A stretch of DNA of 64,000 nucleotides from Maniola hyperantus. Taxonomy: Eukaryota > Arthropoda > Insecta > Lepidoptera > Nymphalidae. Position numbers and translations under genes: made by a program. Within the stretch, counting starts at the first letter, position 1. Every line of letters starts with the position of its first letter. Below, piece after piece: positions 1 to 11,039 of this stretch. Below the pieces are notes generated by a model that ran no database searches, was not told the origin of the DNA, and saw nothing but the letters and a program-made list of their open reading frames with translations. The stretch lies in contig NC_048561.1 of NCBI RefSeq assembly GCF_902806685.2, forward strand, positions 4,959,157-5,023,156. The letters run 5' to 3'.

Positions 1-149
1 AGAAAATTTACTCATAATTTTCTTACCTATGTCCTCTTCTTTAGTCTGAGTATAATATTTTTCAACTGAAGGTTAGCTTGCATAGGTTAAAACAAAAACA
101 AGACCTAACTTTGAGCTCACTAGAGATTGCTGTGGATCTCTTCCTTGGT

Positions 150-342
150 GGCATATAAGGTTAGAGTTCATCGACAACCTGCTGAAACGAAACAGCGGCA
201 AGGACAACCTATAGTTGTCGATGAATTCCTTCTCTGGCATATCCCAGGGGACAGAGTCACTTCGCAGGTGCCGTCGTCTCATATACGAGCGTCTCATGCG
301 GCGCTCCCGCTCTATCATTCCCATCATGTATGTGTGTGCCAT
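150..342 (-). pseudogene. Harbinger transposase N-terminal exon relic
   Basis: Read on the - strand, this stretch encodes an arginine-rich segment followed by a DMPEKEFIDNYRLS motif. That resembles the N-terminal region of HARBI1-type transposases, where a D-x-F-x-x-x-Y-R-L-S helix precedes the helix-turn-helix. The frame opens at an ATG near 342 and loses resemblance after about 60 residues. No catalytic exon, TIR or partner gene is visible beside it, so I treat it as a dead fragment. Family assignment rests on one short motif. Confidence 0.4.
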
Positions 343-351
343 TTTCATTAA

Positions 352-1440
352 AAATATTTTGAAACTAGATAGTTATCGAATAAAGATCATTTTTCCTAAA
401 TTTTATTTGAAATCAGTCCAAAACATTTACTTACCGCTTTCTTTCTTAAGGATGTAGGTATGTACTATGTAGGAATATTTTTCAACTCAACATTTACACA
501 AATACAAATTAATTAACTACAAGGAAATTCACAAAAAATCTATACTATAATTAATTAAGCCTGATTGATTCGCACAACTCATCTTTGAATATTTATTGAA
601 AGATATCAAGTTTATGGGGGTCGCAACTCCTTTGCTGTTAGGAGAACGGAACTTTTGACCCATTTCCTCTCTCGTCAACTATCTCTTTACTGTGGTTTTT
701 TGAGATAGGATTCCTAGGTCTTCTTTATATGTGCCAAAGATACAATGAAAGACAGTTTGCGATGCCATCTCTTTAAGTCAAAGTCAAAGTCTAATTATTT
801 ATTCAAAATTAGGTAATTAATAACTCTTTTTGATGGTCAGATGTTGGATTTCTAAGATAAAGTGGTGATAATTATTACGCAAACTTAAAACTAAAGCTAC
901 GAGGGTTCCAAACGCGCCCAGGTCTGAGAAGACATGCAAGTTTTCAATTTCAAGTAAACCTTGCTTTTCTCAAAGCCTTCGCACAGTACTTTATACATAA
1001 AGTAACCCCCAGATCGAGGCTAAAGAAATCTAGGAACTTGTTCTTATTTTCATTACCTATCATTATTTGGGCTTTATATAGAAAGTTTTACACAAAGGTG
1101 TTTAGTTCCCTCCGTCACCTGTCAAGTGAGGAACGCTATCCGTTACTGTTTGTACCTTCTTTATCGACCTCGCCATCTACACCAGTGTGACCCCCTGGAT
1201 ATCATCCATGGATTCATACACACTATAACAAAAAAATTATGTCATAACCGATATGTATGAACAAGCAGCGATATAAATGCAGTAACTTCTCTCTTCGCCA
1301 TCAACGGCATAGTTTTCGCCAGCAGTCCCGGAATTTTAATTTATTTTTGACACGCATGAAATATTCAGATATGTATATTGATTTAAAAAGAGTATAAAAT
1401 ACTGTGTTATTATTTTATGAAAGTAAATAGAATATTATAT
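352..1440. other. AT-rich stretch without a recognisable gene
   Basis: No coding similarity, tandem array or TIR pair was recognised here. Open frames are short and AT-driven. Several short stretches look like worn interspersed repeats but cannot be named. Confidence 0.5.
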
Positions 1441-1450
1441 TTCATTACAA

Positions 1451-1560
1451 GTGTGGAAAGGCTGTCATTGCAAAGAGTTCCGACAAATGTCTACCCGAGC
1501 CGAGGCGCAGCCAAAGGCGAGGGTTGACAGTCGGAACAAGTTGCAATGACGATTCCGCAC
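1451..1560. repeat. 110-bp imperfect palindrome (fold-back)
   Basis: The left arm runs from GTGTGGAAAGGCTGTCATTG to TTCCGAC. It is matched in reverse complement by the right arm, which ends in TTGCAATGACGATTCCGCAC. A second inner pair, TGTCTACCC and GGGTTGACA, encloses a GC-rich loop. It could form a long hairpin and may be a small fold-back MITE. No clear target-site duplication was seen, and a structured transcript is not excluded. Confidence 0.6.
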
Positions 1561-2274
1561 GTGTACTGAACGACTATTTTTAATACAGTTGCGAAAAAAT
1601 AAAGCAATTTAATAAAATTAATAAAAACACATTTATTTCTTATAAAAGTTATAATTCACATATACCTACATTGAAATTGGTACAGTTTTTTATGCTAACT
1701 GGGGAAGTATGCCAACATAACATTTTCTGGAAAACTATTTGCTTTTTTCTCTTCTCTCCACGCAAATTCGTCGTATGTAGATATGTAGCGACTTGTTGAC
1801 TTTTCCGGTAAAATGTTCTCCGAAGCATTTTGTGCAATTATACTGAGTTCCGGTGGTGTTAATTCAAAAAAAACTAGGATCGAAATTACTCATTTTGTGC
1901 AACAAACAACTAAACTCGCAAAGAAAATTTCTGAAAAATGGCGTAATCATATTATCTGTATCAATGAAATGTTACATCTTTCTTCTTAAATTCTTTTAGA
2001 GGCAGATGTGCTAAATTAATATCATCAAAGATAAAGGATGTCTCTTTCCCCTTTTCAGTAATGATTGATTCTTCTGAACCACTTTCAATTTTCATAAACC
2101 TTTTTTTTCAACAGAGTATAAACGTCGCAATTTTTTCTTATAAAAATATCTTCAATGACTGTATATGATTCAACTTTTTGAAATACTCTTCCAAGCCTTT
2201 CGTGTCCTTGATAACCCAGTTTTCTCAGAGTAGTACTTAGATTATTACCATGTCTCTTAAAAATGTCAAAATAT

Positions 2275-2961
2275 TCATCTAGGTTTTCCTAAACTTCTTT
2301 GTAAAAATGTATGTATTTTATTTGGATTTATAATCTCGTCATAATGACGCAATTTTTTCTCTATTCTTCCAAATAAGCGATTGCAAGGAAGAAAGGAGTG
2401 ACCTCTAACAGAAAAATACAATTCAATAGTACTGATTTCTTGACTATTCCATAACCATAATGCCAAAGCATGAACATGTGCATTCTTGTTTCGGCCTCCA
2501 CACCCATCGGCAAAGAGCCTTATTTTATAAATTCCTGTGAAGTCTTCAGTGGCGGATTTTCAGTCTTGGCCGCCCTAGGCCCCAGGATTTCGTAAGCACC
2601 AGCCGCCCTTTTCTCAACACCCATTAATCATGGTCGTAGCCATGAGTTGAGGGGGGGGTTAAAAATTTACCTCGAGCTCGAGCGCAGCAGGCGCAATTTT
2701 TTTTTGTTACTAAAAAAAGTGATTTTTGTCATGATTGGCCGCGTCTAATATCTAGCCGCCCTAGGCCCGGGCCTACTGGGCCTTAGGGCAAATCCGCCAC
2801 TGGAAGTCTTTCTCATTTAAGAAATCAAGCCATGCCGAAGCAATTTCAATGGAGCCCTTTCCACTTTGATCTTCTGTCCAAGTGTAAAAGTTGGTTTCCT
2901 TAAATTCCTTGTCTGTGACACAAAAACCACAAAATGCAACTTGGCAAATAATATGCTTCAC
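2275..2961 (-). pseudogene. DUF7869-like transposon ORF relic, split by a MITE
   Basis: The - strand reads FYTWTEDQSGKGSIEIASAW (about 2900-2830), then, beyond the inserted MITE, IRLFADGCGGRNKNAHVHAL and VRGHSFLPCNRLFGRIEKKL. The order WTE, then D-G-C-G-G-x-N-K-N, then G-H-S-x-x-P-x-R-x-F is that of a widespread insect protein of the DUF7869 type, probably an RNase H-like transposase derivative. The MITE at 2547-2802 interrupts the frame between KDF and TGIYKI. Removing it and one duplication copy rejoins the frame. Short frameshifts lie on both sides, so the gene is dead. The DUF label is from memory of motifs. Confidence 0.55.
2547..2802. mobile_element. 256-bp hAT-type MITE with 8-bp TSD
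   Basis: Termini are CAGTGGCGGATTT at 2547 and its reverse complement ending at 2802, giving 13 bp of perfect terminal inverted repeat. It is flanked by the 8-bp duplication GAAGTCTT at 2539-2546 and 2803-2810. An 8-bp duplication with CAGTGGCG ends is typical of hAT-mobilised non-autonomous elements. No ORF. It sits inside the DUF7869-like relic, so it is the younger insertion. Confidence 0.93.
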
Positions 2962-3039
2962 CTATTGGCAATTTAGGTAATGGTTGCACTTGTTGAAGGT
3001 CAAATAAATATGTTGCCGCTTGATAAATATCTCGATTTA

Positions 3040-3605
3040 TTATCTCATGGAACATATTACGTTTACTGTTGTTGTTTTTGTCGTGTTTAAATCTATATGT
3101 AGTACGTAAAGTTGATAAAATAGCTTACGAACTGATTTAAAAGTCCTAGCTAGTCTACTCCCGAATATTAAAATTTTATCATCTGCACCGTCTTCAATCA
3201 ACAAATATTTTTTTGTAAATGCTTCAGGGAGTTTCAAGTTTCTTATGCTGTCATAAAAATACTTTTTGCGAGCTCTGTATAGTGAATCTTTTATAGATGA
3301 AAACTTTGGAACATCTCTAGGATTTATATTTTCTGTTTCCTTTTCATAAATCCCTTGTACTGGGTCCAAATTGTTACACACAGCTTTTTTCAATGATGTG
3401 GACAACTTATATAGCTCATTTAAAGCAGGATTTGACTCGCATGTATGACCTGCAGATCTCCTTAAAATATTTTTCCGTGTTTCATCAACTGTTATTGAAC
3501 TACTACATATGTTTATTTTGTGGCACCTCCTCCACTTGGCTCTATCGCTTTTATATTTAAAAGTAGATTTTGCGTTAGTCGGTCCGTCAATTTCATGGTC
3601 GAAGG
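3040..3605 (-). pseudogene. FLYWCH/MULE-type transposase relic
   Basis: On the - strand, a W-R-C-x-K-x-x-x-C motif near 3540-3500, as in FLYWCH zinc fingers, is followed by SSIKDSLYRARKK, LPEAF, LLIEDGADDKILIFGS and TFKSVRKLFYQLYVLH. This is the order seen in insect Mutator-like (MULE) genes, where the DGTFK-x-x-P-x-x-F-x-Q-L-Y-x-x-H block begins the catalytic domain. The W-x-D-G before TFK is lost and the rest of the domain is missing. The uninterrupted part is about 121 codons. It is a fragment, not a functional gene. Confidence 0.55.
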
Positions 3606-3826
3606 CAATTCCACTGCGTTGTGTTAATAGGAACGACAGCCGCTAAAGTGGACCCGCCAATCGACGACCCAGTCCGCGAGGGTGTATCGATGGTGGACGA
3701 TCTTACCCGCCTGTGCGCAACCGTTTCGAATGTAGGGACGTCACCCATGTTACACACGTGCAGGTCCCGACCGCTTTACCCCTCGCGTTGGCCACTCTGC
3801 CGCTACAGAGCGGATGCCAAGCGTTA

Positions 3827-3875
3827 GGCTGCCAGTCCACCAGAGCGGAGCGAGGCAGCGGAGCCGAGAAACGGA
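3827..3875 (+). repeat. Left terminal inverted repeat of Harbinger element 1
   Basis: Forty-nine bases, perfectly inverted relative to 6903-6951, preceded by TTA. Motifs of the form GGAGCG/GCGGAG recur from here to about 3985 and probably serve as transposase binding sites (inferred). Confidence 0.95.
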
Positions 3876-4058
3876 CTAATGCGGAGTGGAGTTGCGTACT
3901 GTGACTGTCCACCGGAGCGGAGCGAGGCTGCGGAGCGGAGTGAGGAAGTAATGCGGAGCGGAGTTGCTGTGTTTTTCAATATGCGGAGCTAGGCAGCAAG
4001 TACGCGACGAGTGATTTCGAGCTCCCGGCGTGGGGCGATTGGTTTAGTTCTACGCGAA

Positions 4059-6422
4059 ATGTCAGTGATAGCAGACATGCCATCGAAAAAGTTGATACAT
4101 TATTACCTTACATTGCTTGAGGAAGAAGAGTTGGAGTCAGAAGAAGCCGAAATACTTACCATATACCATTTGAACAATTCTATGAGGAAACATAGATTTT
4201 GGTTAAGAAATCATATCAAACATCGTTCAGAACACAGTGAATATTTTACTTTTTTCCAAACAGCTGATGAAGAAACTTTCGAAAATTCTTATAGAGTTTC
4301 AAGATGTACTTTTTATGAACTTCACTCCCTGATTGAACCATATATTCGGAAACAAGACACAAATTACAGAAATTCAATTAGTAGCCGTGAAAGATTAGCG
4401 GTGTGTTTAAAGTAAGTACACATTTTAAATCAAAGTAACTTTTATTTTTGCATACAGTTATAGAAGCCATGTTATATTAATTTAAAAATCGTAATCTGTC
4501 TCAAAATTGACCGCATTTTCATTGGGTTCTGTTGGCTCTGCTGCAGATGTTTCAATATCCTGGGTTGTTGGAATTTGTAAAGCGCTAGGATTAATGATAC
4601 TAGTGTTAATATTATCTGAAGCACTAGGAATATTGACACTAGTGTTGGTATTATCTGAAGCACTAGGAATATTAAGACTAGTGTTGATATTATCTGAAGC
4701 ACTAGGAATATTGATACTAGTGTTGATATTATCTGAAGCACTAGGAGTATCGATACTAGTGTTGATGTTATCTGATGTAGGTGTTGAGCCTGTAGAATAA
4801 CCATAATTATTCGGAGAATACCAACTATGTTGAAGATTACTTTCTTCAGCTGACATTACCGCATTAAAGCAGGTTTTTTTAATTTGAAGTTGAAAATAAT
4901 ACGGCAGCTTTTTTGTCGATGCAGCCAAATTTAAAAAAAATAAGTCTATTTCATCGTATTTATCACTGGCTGACATCATGTTTTTAAGTTCTATCCGTTC
5001 TCGTTCCAACACTTCGCGGCGTTCTTGATTTTTTTTTAAATAATCTAGAATTTCATCGTTCTTTCTTTTTTTGGATGTTGATGGAAGAGATTCCGAAGCT
5101 GTTGGATTCTTAGGATCATCGGCAGAAGGAAGATTATTTGAATTTGATGGCAAAAAATTGCATGATTCCCGTGAACTCTCTTCAATGGTATTTGGCGGAT
5201 TTGAAGTTTCGCTTACTGAGTGGTCCAGGGGCGTAAAATTTGTTGACCGGTCTCTGTTACTCATGTAAGGCAATAAAAATGACATGGCTTTTTGATATTT
5301 CCATTCTTTTCGTTGTTTTCTAGCCTGTCCACTCCTTGTTGCATTTTGTCTTTTTAAGGCATCCCGATGGTTATCTCTCAGTTGTTTCCATCGCGACTTG
5401 GCAGTTGTAACTGAAACAATCAACAAACACAAAAATGTATTACATGGTCTATTTATGACAAAAATATTACATCACTTACGCGAAGTACAATTAAATACGT
5501 TTTTTTTAGGTATTTAGCAACCGGCCAGTCATTTACAACGATGGGAGAGAATTTTAGAATTGGATTGAAAAGTGTATCAAGAATTGTTGAGGAGGTTTGT
5601 GATGCTTTATGGAATATATTGCAACCTCTTGTCATGTCACAACCAACAGAAAACGACTGGAAAGAAATCGCAAAAGATTTTGATGAACTATGGCAATTTA
5701 AAAATTGTATAGGTGCTCTTGATGGCAAGCACGTATATATCAAGGCTCCCTCGAAAACCGGGTCCTCGTTTTTCAACTACAAAAAGAGATTTTCTGTAGT
5801 ATTGATGTGTTTAGCTGATGCCAAAAGGAAAATCATAATGGCTGATGTGGGATCTATGGGAAGATTTTCTGATGCAGGAATTTTTGATAACAGCATTTTC
5901 GGAAAGAGTCTAAAAGAAAAGAGATTGAATTTACCTCAGCCGGTACCATTTTATCAAGGTGGAGCAAAAATGCCGTTCGTATTTATAGGAGACGAAGCTT
6001 TTCCATTAATGGAAAATTTTATGAGGCCTTACCCACGTGATGGACTTAACGCAGAAAAAAAAATTTTTAATTACCGATTATCAAGAGCACGTCGTATTGT
6101 TGAGGCAACTTTCGGTGTATTGACGAGAAAGTGGTACGTGTATCATAAAGATTTTGAATGCAAAATAGAAACAGTTGACAAGGTAATAAAAGCAACATGT
6201 GTTTTGCACAATTATTTAATTCAAAGACAACCTAATTATATAAACAATATTGAAAATAACATGGAGCAATCATTATTATCAGTTGGTGATATTATAGAAA
6301 CACAACATTCTAGTAACGATGGTTATCAAGTTCGTGAAATGTATTGTTCATACTTTAATAATCAGGGGAAGGTACCATGGCAAGATACTCGAATTTTGAA
6401 AAGAATCTATAATAGTCAGTGA
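4059..6422 (+). CDS. Harbinger DDE transposase, two exons
   Basis: Exon 1 is 4059-4411 and exon 2 is 5510-6422. The intron has a GTAAGT donor at 4412 and a TTTTTTTTAG acceptor ending at 5509. The join reads ERLAVCLKYLATG, the conserved Harbinger helix-turn-helix region, with no frame break. The RNase H-like nuclease domain in exon 2 shows the three catalytic positions: D in GALDGKHV, D in FIGDEAFPL, and E in SRARRIVEATFG. It ends ...GKVPWQDTRILKRIYNSQ followed by TGA, close to the family C-terminus. The ATG at 4059 is chosen because codons upstream of it lack an ATG. About 421 residues. Acts in the nucleus to cut and join element ends, usually together with the partner protein of the same element. 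Its intron contains the main exon of the MADF gene on the opposite strand. Confidence 0.9.
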
Positions 6423-6680
6423 TGTGAGACAGATATAGATAATTTGGCCAGCTGCGGACATTATTTAGGTATTATTTTGTTAAATAAAAAAAAAGATATC
6501 AATATGGTACTAGAAGGTATTATAGAATAAAGATACATATTATTTACCATCCGATATGTTTGTTTCAATGATAATTTGGTCCCACGCAGCATCTTTTGTT
6601 TCGTTGCATTTGTAAAATTCTGAAGATGTGTTCCAAATGCACGGAAACTTTTTCACACTTTCAATAAGTTTTTCATCCAT
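4482..6680 (-). CDS. MADF/BESS DNA-binding partner protein of Harbinger, two exons
   Basis: Exon 1 is 6680-6548 (ATG at 6680, donor GTAAAT) and exon 2 is 5410-4482 (acceptor TTTCAG ending at 5411). Exon 1 encodes the start of a MADF domain (MDEKLIESVKKFPCIW, then Y-K-C-N). Exon 2 completes it with SRWKQLRDNHRDAL. The join is in phase, with G plus TT giving V. A C-terminal block, YDEIDLFFLNLAASTKKLP, resembles a BESS motif (about residues 200-240). The tail contains five imperfect copies of an about 17-residue ASDNINTS-type repeat. About 353 residues. Such proteins bind subterminal sites and carry the transposase to the nucleus in known Harbinger systems. Its intron contains transposase exon 2. 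Confidence 0.88.
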
Positions 6681-6902
6681 TATCTTCGGTCACATACGCA
6701 CTGGTCGGAATACGGCGGCACACTGCCGGCGCAAAGTGCGCCCGCGCCCGCACTCGCTTCCCCGCTCCGCATCCCCGCACGTTTCCCCGCTCCGTTTCCC
6801 CGCTCCGCTTACCGGTTTTATATGAAATTTTAAACTAGCTCGCAAGTCCCTGTCCACTTAAGAGGAGCGGAGATTTTGTGCAATCCTATTGGTTAATATT
6901 TC

Positions 6903-6951
6903 TCCGTTTCTCGGCTCCGCTGCCTCGCTCCGCTCTGGTGGACTGGCAGCC
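6903..6951 (-). repeat. Right terminal inverted repeat of Harbinger element 1
   Basis: Exact reverse complement of the left TIR, followed by TTA at 6952-6954. The inner side (about 6700-6810) holds further CGCTCCGC-type subterminal repeats. Confidence 0.95.
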
Positions 6952-6954
6952 TTA

Positions 6955-7664
6955 AAATCCCCCCGACGATACAGCTGGCGCACCCGATCTGGCTGACGAA
7001 GTTCTCAACACCGGCGAGGTGCCGAGGCTGTGCCGGCAGAATTGAGAAAGGCCGATGGCAGCTGTGGAATAGTTTATAGGTTTGATGTTATTAGGGCCGG
7101 GAAATTGGAAGATGTGCAGTCTCTGAATGGGTTTCCGGTCCCAGCGCCAATGTAAGGTTCCGAGACCAAGGCGAAAGCGTATCTGCTCGCCATGAAGAAT
7201 CGGGTGAACTCCTGAAGTGTGAATACCTGTCCAAGTTACACTGAAGTATTTTAATGTTGGGCCGTCTATCCATAATCCACTCGTGTGATTCTCGCTTTCA
7301 TGGCGCGCAACACTGGGCACGACTGAAGTGGCCTTGTGCCCCGTTGGGTATTGTATCTTGAATTTCCCATTCCGCACGCTACTGTTGTGGCATTTGGGGG
7401 TGCTTCCGAGCCGCAGCTTCTTGGGGCAGTTCGCCTCCTTATGGGTCGTCTCCGCACAAAAGGCGCAAATTAAGCGTGACTCATCCATGCAGTTCTTCCG
7501 TGTATGTCCAAGCTGCAAGCACGACAAGCACTTGTATAAAGGGGGAGAAATCCTCTACGTGTACCCTCTGATGATCCACGCAGAGCCTCCCCGCTTCTAT
7601 CGCCCCAGGATCGGCCTCCAGCACGGCGTTTGTATAGGTTGGCGCTGAACTGCATTTGACTCAT
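6955..7664 (-). pseudogene. LINE ORF1 (zinc-knuckle gag) and start of ORF2, relic
   Basis: The - strand encodes CLSCLQLGHTRKNC and CAFCAETTHKEANC, two CCHC knuckles of the C-x2-C-x4-H-x4-C type found in ORF1 of Jockey/I/R1-group retrotransposons. Downstream, at about 7270-7200, IKILQCNLDR resembles the first strand of the LINE apurinic endonuclease (ORF2). Frames shift several times, including inside the knuckle region near 7525. The Harbinger element 1 duplication abuts this relic at 6952. The LINE clade is not determined. Confidence 0.55.
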
Positions 7665-7959
7665 AGAAAGGATCAGCGGTTTGTAAGCCTAAACTGTCAA
7701 AACTGAACCAGGGTGCTATTATTTGTTCGATCGCCAATGTTTCTATATTGATCCAGTGGTCTGGCCAGGTTGCCTCCTTAAACAACTGGTTATTATCAAT
7801 GTCATCAAACGGAAAGACTTTTTTTTATGTCAGTTCATTTATATTTACTTATGTAAAAAGTATATACTGGCTTTTCAATAAAGCTAAAATTTTCTTGGCC
7901 AATTTATTGTTTTTCATGTTTTCCAGTAAGGCTTTATATTTATAACTGGGGCCTGTCAT

Positions 7960-9290
7960 ACTGCAGAGTGCATTTGTCTGTATCGAGCATATCGTATTGA
8001 AGTCAGCCTCTTCCTTTTTCGCTGTTTCGTACCTGAGGACAAGAACAATATTGAATAAGTACCTTATCTATATTTTGCCCTTGAAACTTTAATTCTAATT
8101 TAGCAGTGGCTATATATTTTTAATGTCGGTAGGTACTTCCTTTTTGACAACATAAAAATTACTTATTATATTGCGTATGCCGCAAATAGTAAAATTAGCC
8201 ACGTTAATTTTATTACTCGGACATCGCTCTTCTTGCGAGGTGTTTCATGTTATTCAATAAGGCTCGATATTTAAAACTTGGGCTTGTCATTTTGCTGAGT
8301 GCATCGAGCATATCGTATTGAAGTCAGCCTCTTCCTTTTTCGCTGTTTCGTACCTGAGGACAAGAACAATATTGAATAAGTACCTTATCTAATTGCAGCT
8401 TGGAGAGGCCACCTGGTTTTTCAATTTCTGGTTTTTCAATTAAAAAGTCGCGAATAAGGCTCGATATTCAAAACTCGGGCTTGTCATTTTGCTGAGTGCA
8501 TCTGTCTGCATCGAGCATATCGTATTGAAGTCAGCCTCTTGTTTTTTCGATGGTTCGAAACTTGGTCATGTCATTTTGCCGAGTGTATTTGTCTGCATCG
8601 AGCATAGCGTATTGAAGTCAGCGTCTTGCTTTTTCGCTGTTTCGAAACTTGGTCATGTCATTCTGCAGAGTGCATTTGTCTGCATCGAGCATATCGTATT
8701 GAAGTCAGCGTCTTGCTTTTTCGCTGTTTCGAAACTTGGTCATATTTTGCCGAGTGCATTTGTCTGCATCGAGCATATCGTATTAAAATCAGCGTCTTGC
8801 TTTTTCGCTGTTTCGAAACTTGGTCATGTCATTCGGCAGAGTGCATTTGTCTGCATCGAGCATATCGTATTGAAGTCAGCATCTTGTTTTTTCGCTGTTT
8901 CGAAACTTGGTCATACCATTTTGCCGAGTGCATTTGTCTGCATCGAGCATATCGTATTGAAGTCAGCGTCTTGCTTTTTTGCTGTTTCGAAACTTGGTCA
9001 TGTCATTTTGCCGAGTGCATTTGTCTGCATCGAGCATATCGTATTGAAGTCACCGTCTTGCTTTTTCACTGTTTCGAAACTTGGTCATGTCATTCGGCAG
9101 AGTGCATTTGTCTGCATCGAACATATCGTATTGAAGTCAGCCTCTTGTTTTTTTCGCTGTTTCGAAACTTGGTCATACCATTTTGCCGAGTGCATTTGTC
9201 TGCATCGAGCATATCGTATTGAAGTCAACGTCTTGCTTTTTTGCTGTTTCGAAACTTGGTCATGTCATTTTGCCGAGTGAGAGTTGAGAT
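7960..9290. repeat. 87-bp minisatellite, nine regular units plus diverged outliers
   Basis: A unit containing TCGCTGTTTCGAAACTTGGTC and CATCGAGCATATCGTATTGA repeats from about 8490 to 9277 at about 87 bp. Looser copies lie at 7966-8050 and 8275-8365. Because 87 is a multiple of 3, several frames stay open through the array (263 codons in one frame). The repeated peptide has no recognisable domain and no codon preference over the other frames, so it is scored as non-coding satellite. Confidence 0.9.
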
Positions 9291-9975
9291 ACTAATGCAG
9301 TGATCCCCTTGCTGCATCGAAATACGACTTGATTAACGTTCGACGCGTACCCACAGAGTAAAGTGACATAAGGTGCATTCGTCTAGTTACGAAAATCGGG
9401 ATATTCCGGTCTACCAAATGCGGGTATATTTTTTGCTCTGGCAACTTTCACCTAACCGCCATCTCAATCAGCTCCCCCGCTTTAGTTGACTCATATTGAA
9501 AATCAATTTAGTGGTTCTCAAAATTTAAATGAACTTTTCAAAAATCACTTAAATCTAGGATTCAGTGTGAGCTTAATTAAACAATTTTTGTTAAGTAGTT
9601 AATATGATTTATTAATTTTGTAAAGACTTGAAACTAGAACAAATAATAAAAAGATGCAATAAAACAACAAATACAACTAGAAAAATTGGAAAATTTGCTC
9701 ATATATCATGAAATTACGTAATTTTGTAATGTTTTTTTGTGTTAAAGACAGGTGTAGCGGATGTGCCAGCGGAGAGGTCCTAGGCGTGGTTTGGGCGTTT
9801 TGAAAAATGAAAATCACTCACTATGTTAATTTTATATTATAACAAAGACAGGGCCGACATTGTTACTTCGGATTACTCACACGTAATAAACGCGAGTGTT
9901 GCCAACTTAATTTTACATTTTACATTAAAGTACTAGTGGCGCCGCGTACATTGTGATTTCATGGTGGTGTGTCGG

Positions 9976-10190
9976 TTACAACAGGCATGATACGACACGA
10001 CTCAAGTTTGTTTTTAATCCATCCTTCACGTCTTTCTGGGCCACAAACTGCATTCTGATGCATCTCTCAGTAGCTTGCGTAGGACGTAAAGACACGGCAC
10101 CGTAAGCACTTTCCGAAGCATCGGAAAATACATGAAATTCTAATCGCACGAACGAATACACGCGACGTGGTACACGTAGATTGTTCAAAA
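9976..10190 (-). pseudogene. BEL/Pao pol RNase H relic
   Basis: The - strand reads VPRRVYSFVRLEFHVFSDAS followed directly by ESAYGAVSLR. FHVFSDASESAYGAV is the hallmark of BEL/Pao reverse-transcribing elements at the start of the RNase H domain. The frame ends after about 70 codons. With the gag relic at 13038-13412 on the same strand and in the right order, it may be the remains of one heavily deleted element. Confidence 0.75.
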
Positions 10191-11030
10191 CATGCAGATT
10201 TTTAGATATGGCATTAATCGAAATATAGGCAAAATTTCTCTTTCAACTATGCCAAGATTTGTGATCGCTTCCAAAATGGTCTCATCTTTTATTTGTTTTG
10301 TCGGTGGTGGTTCTGACATTTTTTCCCAATCGAAAAGTCAATATAGTCTCTCGCATTGAAATTAAAACAGGAACAGCTGGAAGAAATCTCTGTTTAGAGA
10401 TAAGCATTTCCGATGTAACTTAATTTATTATTACTTTGTAACTACAATTTTTGGTACATGAATAATAAAAATAAATAAATAAATAAATAAAAATCGGCAC
10501 CTTAAAAATCGTTTTTGGCGTTAAACCTGAGGTGCGCTGGCGGATTTTAATTATTCGTCTATAAAAAAATAAAGGCCAAAAACATAGACTAAACACCATA
10601 GCCCCGTGAACAGATTAGCCCCGAGTGACCTTAATTATTAATTTTATTTTATAAACATATAACCTGAACTGTTTCTCGTGACTTTATTTAATAATATAGA
10701 TTTATGATTTTTAAGATCATTCTGTTTTGAATTTTTCACTCCCTAATGTGACTCTAGATCCACCATGTTAGTCTGTTTTGTCTGTCAGTTAGTCACTCAG
10801 GACAAAGCCTTTTAGTTTATAAAATTACTTACCTATTTCTGAAATAGAATAGCACAAATTAAAGAAAAAGCATTGCTAGAATCTTGTGATTTTGTATACT
10901 ATAAATATATCTGTAGCTGAAGATTCAGCTAACTCTACCCTGTTATTTAAGTTTTAAGTAGGTACTTATTAAGATTAAAATAGGTCTTAAAAATATTACT
11001 GACATATTATGTGACCATCAATGTATCATT
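10191..11030. other. No gene seen
   Basis: AT-rich sequence with a short AATAAATAAATA tract at about 10467-10493. Part of 10190-10400 could be further BEL/Pao pol decay, but no confident motif remains. Confidence 0.4.
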
Positions 11031-11039
11031 AGATCATTT

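Larger units (their letters stand above)
3827..6951. mobile_element. PIF/Harbinger DNA transposon, complete, 3125 bp
   Basis: The element starts GGCTGCCAGTCCACCAGAGC and ends with the exact reverse complement. The terminal inverted repeats (3827-3875, 6903-6951) match over 49 bp without mismatch. The 3-bp duplication TTA flanks it (3824-3826, 6952-6954), as expected for Harbinger (TWA). Subterminal GCGGAGCG motifs repeat inside both ends. It carries two spliced genes on opposite strands, a DDE transposase (+) and a MADF protein (-), neither with a visible stop or frameshift. Perfect TIRs and intact frames suggest a recent and possibly still competent copy. Confidence 0.95.

Noticed and set aside
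4472..4804. ORFs on both strands over the ASDNINTS repeats
   Set aside because: Shadows of the repetitive tail of the Harbinger MADF gene.
8489..9280. 263- and 198-codon ORFs
   Set aside because: Frames through an 87-bp minisatellite with no domain and no codon bias.
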